A DNA stretch of 64,000 nt, taken from positions 62,001 to 126,000 of the forward strand of contig CAZIAK010000001.1 of NCBI GenBank assembly GCA_964537035.1, in the 5' to 3' direction. The notes under the pieces are model-generated. The model was given only the letters and a program-made list of their open reading frames with translations. It made no database searches and was not told the DNA's origin. This DNA is from CAZIAK01 sp964537035. GTDB lineage: Bacteria; Planctomycetota; B15-G4. Shown here one piece after another: positions 52,684-60,992 of the stretch. The translations under genes and the position numbers were made by a program. Each line of letters begins with the position of its first letter. Position 1 is the stretch's first letter.

Positions 52684-53880
52684 ATGGCCAAGGACATTCG
52701 CTTCGAGCTGCTGCGTGTCGACCCTACAGGCGCACGACGGACGCGCTTCTTCACGGCCCATGGCGTGGTCGAGACGCCGACGTTCATGCCCGTGGGCACC
52801 GTGGGCGCCGTGAAGGCGGTGCTGCCCCGGGACGTCGAGGCCGTGGGCTCTTCGGTCATCCTGGGCAATACCTATCACCTGAGCCTCGACGACCGCACAG
52901 ACCTGGTCGAACGAGCCGGCGGCCTGCACAGCTTCATGGCCTGGCCCCGGACCATCCTCACCGACTCCGGCGGCTTTCAGGTGTTCAGTCTCGAAGGAAA
53001 AGAAGTCACCGAGGACGGCGTGACCTTTCCAGGCGCGAAGGGCAAGCCGCGGATGCTGCTCGACCCCGAGACGTCCATGCACATACAACGGCGCCTGGGC
53101 GGTGACATCGTCATGGCCTTCGACGAGTGCTGTCCCCATGACGCGCCGCGAAAGTACGTGGCCGACAGCGTGGCCCGCACCACCCGCTGGGCCAGTCGCT
53201 GTCTCTCGCAGAAGCTGGGTCCCGGTCAGCTGCTCTTTGGCATCGTTCAAGGAGGAGTCCATGAGGCCTTGCGGCGGCGCAGCGCCTCGGCCATCACCGG
53301 TCTCGACTTTGACGGCTACGCCATCGGCGGCGTCAGCGTGGGCGAGGGGCACGAACTCATGTGCGAGGTCACGGGCTGGACCGCGCCTCTGCTTCCCGAA
53401 GACCGGCCTCGCTACTTGATGGGAGTGGGTCTTCCCGAAGACATCCTGGAGGCCATCGAGCGGGGCATGGACATGTTCGACTGTGTCATCCCCACACGCT
53501 ATGCCCGGGGCGGGACGCTGTTCACCCGGCACGGGCGCATTCGCATCGGCGACCGCATCCATCGCCACGAGCTCGAACCCATCGAGGGCAAGTGCCGCTG
53601 CTACACCTGCCAGAACTACAGCCGCATGGTGCTCAGGCACCTCCATTACGCCCATGAGCCTGTCTTCGAGAGCCTGGCGTCCATCCACAACCTGCAGTTC
53701 TACGAAGACCTTGTCGCCAGTAGCCGCCATGAGATCGAACGGGGCCGATTTGGGCCCTGGAAGGCCGCTTTCCTGAAACGTTACAAGGGCGGCGATCTGA
53801 GAGGCGGGGGAGGCACCAGCCGCAAGGGGACGGGCACCTCGTCACCAAGTCGCCAGCAGTCGCGACCCAAGCGGCAGTAA
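52684..53880 (+). CDS. tgt: tRNA-guanine transglycosylase
   Basis: Exchanges G34 for preQ1 (queuosine pathway) in tRNAs with GUN anticodons. The base pocket has LTDSGGFQVFSL (Asp94). The nucleophile is Asp266 in MFDCVIPTRYARGG. The C-terminal zinc site is CRCYTCQNYSRMVLRHL. It has 398 residues, slightly longer than E. coli (375), with a Gly/Ser/Arg-rich end. The ATG at 52684 is family-typical. No queA or other queuosine genes are in the window. Confidence 0.96.
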   Translation: MAKDIRFELLRVDPTGARRTRFFTAHGVVETPTFMPVGTVGAVKAVLPRDVEAVGSSVILGNTYHLSLDDRTDLVERAGGLHSFMAWPRTILTDSGGFQVFSLEGKEVTEDGVTFPGAKGKPRMLLDPETSMHIQRRLGGDIVMAFDECCPHDAPRKYVADSVARTTRWASRCLSQKLGPGQLLFGIVQGGVHEALRRRSASAITGLDFDGYAIGGVSVGEGHELMCEVTGWTAPLLPEDRPRYLMGVGLPEDILEAIERGMDMFDCVIPTRYARGGTLFTRHGRIRIGDRIHRHELEPIEGKCRCYTCQNYSRMVLRHLHYAHEPVFESLASIHNLQFYEDLVASSRHEIERGRFGPWKAAFLKRYKGGDLRGGGGTSRKGTGTSSPSRQQSRPKRQ

Positions 53881-53975
53881 ACTCCGATCGAGAATCGGTC
53901 GATGAGACCGGGGGGGGCCCGCTGAGGGTCCCCTGGTTGCGGCCGCCTTCCAGGCCTCGTTGCGGAGATCCCATC

Positions 53976-54764
53976 ATGGGTCGACTTGCCCTCTTTCTGA
54001 CCGCTGCAGTCACGCTGCTCTTGCCTGCCTGCTCCCAGATGGTTGCCCACGGCTTCGATGGCATGTCCATCTCCGAACGGGGTGGCCAGCTCTACGTGGA
54101 CGACGTGCTTGTCGAGCATCACCGTGAGGTGGAGGTCGCTCTGGATGCTGCCCAGATCGGCGAACTGAGTCTCAGCGTGCCCACGGGCCTGATCAACCTC
54201 GAAGGGGCGCCTGGCCAGCAGGGCCACCTGATCCTCGATGTCTACACCGAGATCGAGGGGGACGGCGAGGTCTTCATGGCCGGGGGCAAGGTCAAGCTGC
54301 GCTCGACACTGCGGGGCAAGCTGATCATCAACGGCGTTCGGGGCAGCATTCCCGCAGGCATGTCCCTCGACATTGACACGGGCACGGGGCAGGTGCTGCT
54401 GACCGCCCTGCAGGACGCCGAGACCGTCGAGGTCGATACGGGCACGGGCCCCGTACGGTTGCTGAACTGCAAGGTCGGCAACCTCGATGTGGACAGCGGC
54501 ACCGCCGACATCCGCCTCGAAGGTGTGCACGGAGCCCTGTTCGACGTGGACACCGGCACCGGTGACGTGGTCCTTCAAGATTGCCACTTCGACCAGCTCC
54601 GTGGCGACACGGGCACAGGCGATTTTCTGCTCACCCTGAGCCAGATCGACAGCGGTCGATTCAACTCGGGCACCGGCGACGTCCGGCTGGTCGACACGAT
54701 CATCACCCACATCAGGGCCAGCCTGGGGACCGGCGACGTGATCAGCGATATGGGCTCCCGCTGA
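53976..54764 (+). CDS. Lipoprotein with DUF4097-like beta-helix repeats
   Basis: A 262-residue lipoprotein. Signal peptide LFLTAAVTLLLPAC with lipobox LPAC. The body is a regular repeat of about 20 residues centred on [DN]-[ST]-G-T-G/A-[DQP]-[VI]: DIDTGTGQVLL, EVDTGTGPVRLL, DVDSGTADIRL, DVDTGTGDVVL, RGDTGTGDFLL and RFNSGTGDVRLV. This predicts a right-handed beta-helix, as in the DUF4097/putative adhesin group. It is divergent in content from neighbouring genes and may be a surface or periplasmic structural protein. Confidence 0.8.
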   Translation: MGRLALFLTAAVTLLLPACSQMVAHGFDGMSISERGGQLYVDDVLVEHHREVEVALDAAQIGELSLSVPTGLINLEGAPGQQGHLILDVYTEIEGDGEVFMAGGKVKLRSTLRGKLIINGVRGSIPAGMSLDIDTGTGQVLLTALQDAETVEVDTGTGPVRLLNCKVGNLDVDSGTADIRLEGVHGALFDVDTGTGDVVLQDCHFDQLRGDTGTGDFLLTLSQIDSGRFNSGTGDVRLVDTIITHIRASLGTGDVISDMGSR

Positions 54765-54789
54765 CCGCCTGACCCTCAAACAGTCGATT

Positions 54790-54832
54790 TGATGCCCTTT
54801 TCGCCCGTAAACCGTGGGTGATCAGGGCATCA
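54790..54832. promoter_or_regulatory. Inverted repeat upstream of the ArsR-methyltransferase regulator
   Basis: TGATGCCC (54790-54797) and GGGCATCA (54825-54832) are perfect inverted copies 27 bases apart, in the 123-base gap before the regulator gene. The arrangement suits an autoregulatory operator pair or a long hairpin leader. Confidence 0.4.
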
Positions 54833-54887
54833 GCAATTCCTGACATCTCTCGTGGCACGGTGGTCATCAGCGGGTTATGATCCGCTG

Positions 54888-55850
54888 ATGACGCTCACCC
54901 AGGACTCCCTCACTGGCATGCTGCGGGTCCTCGCTGACGAGACCCGGCTACGGCTCTTGGTCTTGGTTTCCCAGGCCGAGTTGTCCGTGGGTGAGATCGC
55001 CCGCTGCCTGGCGATGGGCCAGAGCCGGATCAGCAACCACCTGAAAATCCTGCGCGAAGTGGGGCTGGTGGGGGAGCGACACGAGGGCAGCTACACTTTC
55101 TGTCGCCTCGAGGTACCTGCGGGCTCACTTGGGCGGCTCTGGCAAGCCGTGGCACCCTCTCTCGACGGCCTGGCTCGCCGAGAGGCCGACCTTGCCCGGC
55201 TGGCCGTGGTCCTGGCCGAGCGCAGCGACAGCCGAGCGTTCTTCGACCGCATCGCCGGCGACTGGGACGTGATCGGCAGTGACTTCAAGGACGGCACGGG
55301 CCGCCTCTCTGCCTTGAGCTGCCTGGTACCGAGTGAGACCGTCGTCGCCGACGTGGGTTGCGGAACGGGTTACCTGGCAGCGGCCCTGGCCCGGCGGGTC
55401 GATCGCATCCTCTGTATTGACCCCTCGGCGGCCATGCTCGACCAGGCCCGCATCAACCTCTCTGGCGCCTCCGCTGCCATTGAGTTTCGGCAGGGCACCA
55501 TGGAGGCCCTGCCTGTCGATGATGGCACGGTCGACGCTGCGTTCGCCCACATGGTGTTGCACCATCTGGCAGACACCCGCAGCGGCCTCGACGAGATGGT
55601 GCGCATCGTGCGCCCCGGCGGATGCCTGGTGGCCATCGAGCTGCTGCCGCACAACGAATCGTGGATGCACGAGCAGCTCGCGGACACCCGCCTGGGGCTC
55701 GAACCCGCCGCTCTCGAAGATGAGTTCCGCGCAGTAGGACTCGTCGACGTCGAGCGCGAGTTTCTGGCCGACCGCTATGTGGTCGAGCACCCATCTGGCC
55801 GCTCGGTCGATCTCCCGCTTTACCTCGTCCGCGGCCACTTGGCCAGCTGA
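54888..55850 (+). CDS. ArsR-family regulator fused to SAM-dependent methyltransferase domain (SahR-like)
   Basis: A 320-residue two-domain protein. Residues about 5-90 are a winged helix of the ArsR/SmtB family (LSVGEIARCLAMGQSRISNH), without the Cys metal site of classic metal sensors. Residues about 110-320 are a class I methyltransferase (VVADVGCGTGYLAAAL, CIDPSAAMLDQARINL and VDAAFAHMVLHHLADT). This architecture is known in SahR regulators of the methyl cycle, which respond to S-adenosylhomocysteine. Direct placement 68 bases before ahcY strongly supports that role. ATG 54888 is chosen; GTG 54852 is an alternative. Whether the methyltransferase fold is catalytic is not known. Confidence 0.85.
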   Translation: MTLTQDSLTGMLRVLADETRLRLLVLVSQAELSVGEIARCLAMGQSRISNHLKILREVGLVGERHEGSYTFCRLEVPAGSLGRLWQAVAPSLDGLARREADLARLAVVLAERSDSRAFFDRIAGDWDVIGSDFKDGTGRLSALSCLVPSETVVADVGCGTGYLAAALARRVDRILCIDPSAAMLDQARINLSGASAAIEFRQGTMEALPVDDGTVDAAFAHMVLHHLADTRSGLDEMVRIVRPGGCLVAIELLPHNESWMHEQLADTRLGLEPAALEDEFRAVGLVDVEREFLADRYVVEHPSGRSVDLPLYLVRGHLAS

Positions 55851-55918
55851 CGAACCGATCTCAACCCCCTTTTCAACACACACCCACCCCACACGAATCT
55901 GATCGAGGAGTTCACAAC

Positions 55919-57250
55919 GTGAGCAACGCTTCAACTGTGACCGAAGACTACAAGGTCGCCGACATGTCCCTGGCCGGCTGGGGTCGCAAGGAGATCATGC
56001 TGGCCGAGAAGGAGATGCCTGGCCTGATGTACTTCCGTGAGAAGTACAAGGCCGAGCAGCCCCTCAAGGGTGCCCGCATCGCCGGCTGCCTGCACATGAC
56101 CATCCAGACCGCCGTGCTCATGGAGACCTTGGTCGACCTGGGCGCTGAAGTGCGCTGGAGCAGCTGCAACATCTTCAGCACGCAAGATCACGCCGCCGCC
56201 GCCATGGTTGCCGCTGGCATCCCGACCTTCGCCTGGAAGGGCGAGACCGTCGAGGAGGCTGACTGGTGCATCGAGCAGACCATCGTCTGGCCCACCGACG
56301 ACGGCAAGGTCCTGGGCCCGAACATGGTGCTCGACGATGGTGGTGACCTCACCGCCATGCTCCACGAGGAGCGCTTCGCCGAGTACCTCACCGAGGTCCG
56401 CGGCTTCACCGAGGAGACCACCACCGGCGTGCACGCCCTGGTCAAGATGTTCAACGAGGGCACGCTCAAGCGCCCGGCGATCAACGTCAACGACTCGGTC
56501 ACCAAGTCGAAGTTCGACAACCTCTACGGCTGCCGTGAGTCTCTCGCTGACGGCATCAAGCGGGCCACCGACGTGATGGTCGCCGGCAAGATCGTCGTGG
56601 TCGCAGGCTACGGCGACGTGGGCAAGGGTTGCGCCAAGGCCATGGCCAACTTCGGCGCTCGCGTGATCATCACCGAGATCGATCCCATCTGTGCGCTGCA
56701 GGCTGCCATGGAAGGCTTTGAGGTCACCACCATGGAGGCCGCCCTGGCCGAGGGTGACATCTTCGTCACCACCACTGGCTGCCGCGACATCGTCACCGCC
56801 GCCCACATGGCGGGCATGAAGGACGAGGCCATCGTCTGCAACATCGGTCACTTCGACATCGAGATCGACGTGGCCGGCCTGCAGGCCACCGACGGCATCA
56901 AGAAGCTGGAGATCAAGCCACAGGTCGATCGCTACACCTTTGCCGATGGTCACTCGATCATCCTGCTGGCCGAGGGTCGGCTGGTGAACCTGGGTTGCGC
57001 CACGGGTCACCCCTCCTTCGTCATGAGCAACTCGTTCAGCAACCAGGTGCTGGCTCAGATCGAGCTCTGGAAGAACACGGACAACTACGAGATCGGTGTC
57101 TACGTCCTGCCCAAGAAGCTCGACGAAGAGGTCGCTCGGGCTCACCTCGAGAAGCTGGGTGTGAACCTGACCGTGATGACAGATGTGCAGGCCAACTACC
57201 TGGGTCTGCCGAAGGATGGTCCCTACAAGCCGGACCACTACCGCTACTGA
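55919..57250 (+). CDS. ahcY: Adenosylhomocysteinase
   Basis: Splits S-adenosylhomocysteine into homocysteine and adenosine, removing the inhibitor of methyltransferases. ARIAGCLHMTIQTAVLMETL, WSSCNIFSTQDHAAAAM and NVNDSVTKSKFDNLYGCRES give the substrate sites. VVVAGYGDVGKGCAKAMANF is the NAD-binding Rossmann motif. PYKPDHYRY is the conserved C-terminus. It has 443 residues. The GTG at 55919 follows GAGGAG. The regulator gene upstream is probably its controller. Its short leader shows no SAH-riboswitch-like structure by eye. Confidence 0.97.
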   Translation: MSNASTVTEDYKVADMSLAGWGRKEIMLAEKEMPGLMYFREKYKAEQPLKGARIAGCLHMTIQTAVLMETLVDLGAEVRWSSCNIFSTQDHAAAAMVAAGIPTFAWKGETVEEADWCIEQTIVWPTDDGKVLGPNMVLDDGGDLTAMLHEERFAEYLTEVRGFTEETTTGVHALVKMFNEGTLKRPAINVNDSVTKSKFDNLYGCRESLADGIKRATDVMVAGKIVVVAGYGDVGKGCAKAMANFGARVIITEIDPICALQAAMEGFEVTTMEAALAEGDIFVTTTGCRDIVTAAHMAGMKDEAIVCNIGHFDIEIDVAGLQATDGIKKLEIKPQVDRYTFADGHSIILLAEGRLVNLGCATGHPSFVMSNSFSNQVLAQIELWKNTDNYEIGVYVLPKKLDEEVARAHLEKLGVNLTVMTDVQANYLGLPKDGPYKPDHYRY

Positions 57251-57333
57251 GCCCATGGCCAGAAGCCATGCAGGGACGCTCTGAGCACCACCGCATCGCG
57301 GGGGGGGCTCGCAGCGCTCCAGCTCGTCTGACC

Positions 57334-57368
57334 AGGCCGCCGCCCGGGGAACTCCCGAGCGGCGGCCT
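57334..57368 (+). terminator. Strong GC hairpin after ahcY
   Basis: AGGCCGCCGC (57334-57343) and GCGGCGGCCT (57359-57368) form a perfect 10-base stem with a 15-base loop, 84 bases after the ahcY stop. There is no T-run. A smaller CATGGC/GCCATG hairpin (57254-57270) is just after the stop. Confidence 0.5.
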
Positions 57369-57457
57369 GTGCCGTTTCACGGTGCCCACGTCCTCGCCTC
57401 CACGGGAGTTTTCCCACAGCCTGTGAGGCCCATCTCGTCAGGCAGGGCGCCGATCGC

Positions 57458-57463
57458 TACGAT
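57458..57463 (+). promoter_or_regulatory. Possible -10 element before the Mrp ATPase gene
   Basis: TACGAT, in ATCGCTACGATG, lies 26 bases before the ATG. No clear -35 is seen. Confidence 0.25.
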
Positions 57464-57489
57464 GTCACAACCCCTGTTCGGAACCTGAA

Positions 57490-58569
57490 ATGGCCAGTAC
57501 TCCAGAAGTCCACACGGCGCTCAAAGTCGTCGATCTCCCAGACCTCAAGACCGACGTGGTCAGCGCAGGTTTCGTGCGCAACCTGGTCATCTCCGGGGGG
57601 GCAATCTCCTTTGAGTTGACCATGGCCTTGCCCCAAGCCGTGCCCGCTTCTTGGGTCGAGCAGCAGAAGGAGCGTTGCGAGGCGGCTGTGAAGGCCCTGC
57701 CGGGCGTGACCTCCGTGCACGTCAAGGCCTCGGCCACTGTGCGCCAGGGCAAGCCCGCCGATCGCGCCGTCATGCCAGAGGTCACCCACGTGATCGCCGT
57801 GGCGTCAGGCAAGGGCGGTGTGGGCAAGTCCACCACGGCAGCCAACCTGGCCCTGGCCCTGGTGGCCATGGGGCACAAGGTGGGCCTGCTCGACGCGGAT
57901 ATCTATGGCCCGTCCATGCCGACCATGCTGGGAGTGAACCAGCGACCCGATCCGGCCTCCGACAAGACCATCAAACCCGTGCAGGCTCACGGCCTGTCGG
58001 TCATGTCCATCGGCTTCCTCGTCGACCAGGACACGCCCATGGTGTGGCGCGGTCCCATGGTTCATGGCGCCCTGAGTCAGTTCTTGGAGCAGGTCGTTTG
58101 GGGGCCGCTCGACTTCGTCATCGTCGACATGCCCCCGGGAACGGGCGATGCCCAGCTCACCTTGACCCAGCGTGCGCCTCTGTCTGGTGCCGTCATCGTG
58201 ACCACGCCTCAGCAGGTCTCCCTGATCGATGCCCGCAAGGGGCTGAAGATGTTCGAGCAGGTGAAGGTACCCGTGTTGGGCATCGTCGAGAACATGTCCT
58301 ACCTGGTCGCTGAAGGCGTCGACGGAGAGCTCGACCTGTTCGGCAGAGGCTCTGCAGCCAAGGCGGCGACAGAGCTGGACGTTCCGTTCCTCGGTGAGAT
58401 TCCCCTTGAGCCAGCTGTGTCCAGCAGCGGTGACAGCGGCACGCCCATCGTGGTCGGTGCGCCTGATTCCCGGGCTGCGGCGGCCTTCGCCGCGCTGGCC
58501 AAGCAGGTCGTGACCAGCCTGGGTGGGTCCGCCGACAAGCCCCTCGACTCGATGGTCTGGCAGGCATGA
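57490..58569 (+). CDS. Mrp/ApbC-type P-loop ATPase without the Cys pair
   Basis: A 359-residue protein of the Mrp/Nbp35 family. The N-terminal DUF59-like (MIP18) domain (about 8-85) is followed by a deviant Walker A, VASGKGGVGKSTTAANLALA. GLLDADIYGPSMPTMLG, VIVDMPPGTGDAQLTL and IVENMSYLVAEG are characteristic. The family normally has Cys-Pro-x-Cys after ENMSY, which holds a bridging iron-sulfur cluster. Here that place reads VAEGVDGELDL, and only one cysteine (near residue 63) is visible in the whole protein. It overlaps a DUF971 gene by four bases, a frequent partner in other genomes. Confidence 0.85.
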   Translation: MASTPEVHTALKVVDLPDLKTDVVSAGFVRNLVISGGAISFELTMALPQAVPASWVEQQKERCEAAVKALPGVTSVHVKASATVRQGKPADRAVMPEVTHVIAVASGKGGVGKSTTAANLALALVAMGHKVGLLDADIYGPSMPTMLGVNQRPDPASDKTIKPVQAHGLSVMSIGFLVDQDTPMVWRGPMVHGALSQFLEQVVWGPLDFVIVDMPPGTGDAQLTLTQRAPLSGAVIVTTPQQVSLIDARKGLKMFEQVKVPVLGIVENMSYLVAEGVDGELDLFGRGSAAKAATELDVPFLGEIPLEPAVSSSGDSGTPIVVGAPDSRAAAAFAALAKQVVTSLGGSADKPLDSMVWQA

Positions 58570-58904
58570 CTGCCCTGCCCCAGGGAGTGAAGCCCGCACA
58601 GCTGAGTCAGGACGGCCCGGAGGTGTTGGTGATCCAGTGGAGCGACGACACGGTGACGCGTCATGGGGTTCGCGACCTGCGTCTGGGCTGTCGCTGCGCC
58701 GAGTGTGTGGACGAGTGGACCAACCTGCCCCGGCTCGACCCCGAGACCGTGCCCGCCGACGTGCGTCCCCTGCGCATCGAGCCCGTCGGGCACTACGGGC
58801 TGCAGGTGGCCTGGAGCGACGGCCACGGCACGGGCATCTACACGTTTGACACCTTGTGGGAGCTCGGATCCTCCGAACCCAAGAGCCCATCCCCGACAGA
58901 TTGA
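58566..58904 (+). CDS. DUF971 domain protein
   Basis: A 112-residue protein related to the N-terminal domain of gamma-butyrobetaine hydroxylase. LRLGCRCAECVDEWTN has the Cys-x-Cys-x2-Cys cluster expected for metal binding. IEPVGHYGLQVAWSDGHGTG and IYTFDTLWEL are the DUF971 hallmark. The ATG overlaps the Mrp ATPase stop by four bases. It may act with that ATPase in iron-sulfur handling, inferred from the recurrent pairing. Confidence 0.87.
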   Translation: MTALPQGVKPAQLSQDGPEVLVIQWSDDTVTRHGVRDLRLGCRCAECVDEWTNLPRLDPETVPADVRPLRIEPVGHYGLQVAWSDGHGTGIYTFDTLWELGSSEPKSPSPTD

Positions 58905-58911
58905 CTTATCC

Positions 58912-60171
58912 ATGGACGACCTGAAGACCGTCGACCCGGAGATCGCTGCGGCGGTCGCTGCAGAGGGCCAACGTCAGCACACCGAGCTTGAGCTGATCGC
59001 CTCCGAGAACACGACCTCTCGGGCCGTCCGCGAGGCGGTGGGGTCGGTGTTGACCAACAAGTACGCCGAGGGCTATCCAGGCCGACGCTACTACGGCGGT
59101 TGCGAGAACGTGGACACGGTCGAGCGGCTCGCTCGTGACCGGGCCAAGGCCCTGTTCGGCGCCGAGAGGGCCAACACCCAGCCCCACTCTGGCAGCCAGG
59201 CCAACATGGCCGTGCTCATGGCCCTGCTCGAACCGGGCGACACCTTCCTCTCCATGGACCTGTCCCACGGCGGGCATCTGACCCACGGTCACCCGCTGAA
59301 CTTCTCCGGCAGGCTCTACAACCCTGTGTTCTACGGGGTCGACCGGGAGACCGAGCAGATCGACATGGAGGCGGTGGCCTCCCTGGCCCGGGCAAACCGG
59401 CCCAAGATGATTCTGGCAGGCGCCAGCGCCTACTCCCGGCACATCGACTTCGCTGGCTTCGCAGCCATCGCAGCCGAGGTGGGCGCGGTGCTCATGGTCG
59501 ACATGGCCCACATCGCTGGCCTCGTCGCAGCGGGCGTCCACCCCAACCCGGTCCCTCACGCCGACGTCGTCACCTTGACCACCCACAAGAGCCTGCGGGG
59601 TCCGCGAGGTGGTCTGATTCTTGGTCGCAAGGAGCACATGAAGACCATCAACTCCCGGGTGTTCCCGGGCATTCAGGGTGGACCGCTCATGCATGTCATC
59701 GCGGGCAAGGCCGTGGCCCTGCATGAAGCTGGCAGGCCCGACTTCGTGGCCTACCAGGAGCGCGTCGTGGCTTCTGCGGCCGCTCTGGCCAACGGACTGA
59801 AAGAGCGGGGGCTGCGGCTGGTCTCCGGCGGCACGGACAACCACCTGGTCATGGTCGATGTGGGCAGCAAGCAGCTCACCGGCGCCGACGCCGAACTGGC
59901 CCTGGGTCGGGCTCATATCACGGTCAACAAGAACATGATCCCCTTCGACACCCAGCCGCCCATGAAAGCCAGCGGCGTGCGCTTGGGGACTCCCGCGCTG
60001 TGCAGCCGAGGTTTTGGCCCGGCAGACCTGCTCATCGTCGCCGGGCTCATCGCGGACGTGCTCGAGGCCCCGAACGACGAGGCTGTGGCTGGGACGGTCC
60101 GAGAGCGGGTGCGCGAGTTGGCTGACGCCCATCCCATTGACGCGCTGGCCCCCCTCGGCGTGGCGGTCTGA
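58912..60171 (+). CDS. glyA: Serine hydroxymethyltransferase
   Basis: Converts serine and tetrahydrofolate to glycine and methylene-THF. LELIASENTTSRAVREAVGS, NKYAEGYPGRRYYGGCENVD and NTQPHSGSQANMAV are family signatures. The PLP lysine is Lys226 in TLTTHKSLRGPRGG. It has 419 residues, matching E. coli (417). The ATG at 58912 follows DUF971 by seven bases. It supplies one-carbon units to the methyl cycle and to purN. It is two bases before the exonuclease gene. Confidence 0.97.
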   Translation: MDDLKTVDPEIAAAVAAEGQRQHTELELIASENTTSRAVREAVGSVLTNKYAEGYPGRRYYGGCENVDTVERLARDRAKALFGAERANTQPHSGSQANMAVLMALLEPGDTFLSMDLSHGGHLTHGHPLNFSGRLYNPVFYGVDRETEQIDMEAVASLARANRPKMILAGASAYSRHIDFAGFAAIAAEVGAVLMVDMAHIAGLVAAGVHPNPVPHADVVTLTTHKSLRGPRGGLILGRKEHMKTINSRVFPGIQGGPLMHVIAGKAVALHEAGRPDFVAYQERVVASAAALANGLKERGLRLVSGGTDNHLVMVDVGSKQLTGADAELALGRAHITVNKNMIPFDTQPPMKASGVRLGTPALCSRGFGPADLLIVAGLIADVLEAPNDEAVAGTVRERVRELADAHPIDALAPLGVAV

Positions 60172-60172
60172 G

Positions 60173-60883
60173 ATGGTGGTCCACGGCGACGTCTATGTCG
60201 TGGACATCGAGACCGTGGGTGTGCCCTGGCCGTCACTCGACGACAAGACCCGCGAGTATCTGCTGAGCAAGGCAGGCAGTGACGGCGAGCGCGAAGCCGT
60301 GCCCCGACGACTCGGCCTCTCTCCTGGAACCGGGCGCATCATCGTCATCGGCATGCTCAACGTCACCGCCGAGAAGGGCGGCATGTTCGTGGAGGGCCGC
60401 AGCAAGGGCTGGTGCGAGGGCGGCCCCCAGGGCTTCATGCGCTTCGACGGCGATGAGCGGGAGATGCTGACCGAGTTCTGGCGCATGATCGGGGGACAGA
60501 ACGCCGGACGCATCGTGACCTTCAATGGCCGGGGCTTCGATGGCCCCTACCTGATGCTGCGCTCGGCCATGCTGGGCGTGACACCCTCTCGCAATCTGGC
60601 GGGCTATCGCTTCGCCGTGTCACCCCATTGCGACCTGGCCGACGTGCTGGGCTTTCAAGGGGCCGTGCGCACCCAGTACAGCCTCGACTATTGGTGCCGT
60701 CGGTTCGGAGTCACCTCGCCCAAGGAGCAGGGCCTGGACGGCTCCCAGGTGCAGTCGGTCTACGAGTCCGGGGGGCTCGACTCCATCGTCGACTACTGCG
60801 CCAGGGACGTGGTCGCCACCGCCGAGCTCTATCGGCGGCTGGAGGACACACTGATCCCCCTCTTCGAGACACGCGCCCGGTAG
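60173..60883 (+). CDS. Predicted 3'-5' exonuclease (PolB-like, DnaQ fold)
   Basis: A 236-residue nuclease-like protein. YVVDIETVG gives the ExoI acidic pair (D-x-E). VTFNGRGFDGPYLMLR gives the ExoII Asn/Asp, and VDYCARDVVATAELYRRL gives the ExoIII Tyr-x3-Asp. This pattern matches the stand-alone PolB-related exonuclease family (pfam DNA_pol_B_exo2). No polymerase domain is present. The ATG at 60173 is one base after the glyA stop. The stop codon TAG adjoins copy B of a dispersed repeat. Its role (DNA or RNA) is not known. Confidence 0.83.
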   Translation: MVVHGDVYVVDIETVGVPWPSLDDKTREYLLSKAGSDGEREAVPRRLGLSPGTGRIIVIGMLNVTAEKGGMFVEGRSKGWCEGGPQGFMRFDGDEREMLTEFWRMIGGQNAGRIVTFNGRGFDGPYLMLRSAMLGVTPSRNLAGYRFAVSPHCDLADVLGFQGAVRTQYSLDYWCRRFGVTSPKEQGLDGSQVQSVYESGGLDSIVDYCARDVVATAELYRRLEDTLIPLFETRAR

Positions 60884-60884
60884 G

Positions 60885-60992
60885 GGGCAGCGCTACAGGT
60901 CGTGACTCTGGTGGTGCTCCGGGCGATCCTGTTTCTGGCCAGAAACAGGACCACGCTCACCGGTGGAGAGTCAGCGACTGTCGCCTTTCGGG
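60885..60992. repeat. Dispersed stem-loop element, copy B
   Basis: It starts with the same 18-base GGGCAGCGCTACAGGTCG (60885-60902) as copy A, and again lies right after a TAG stop. After exactly 15 bases comes TCCGGGCG (60918-60925), then a perfect 24-base palindrome (60927-60950). In copy A the two arms are separated by 55 bases. The right flank (60953-60992) resembles that of copy A. Where the arms differ from copy A, both sides change together. Confidence 0.65.

Noticed and set aside
53881..53975. Hairpin CCGAT/ATCGG after tgt as terminator
   Set aside because: Only a 5-base stem with no T-run; too weak to call.
55851..55918. SAH or SAM riboswitch before ahcY
   Set aside because: The 68-base leader is C-rich, with no stem set that fits these riboswitches; metK has only a 20-base gap upstream.
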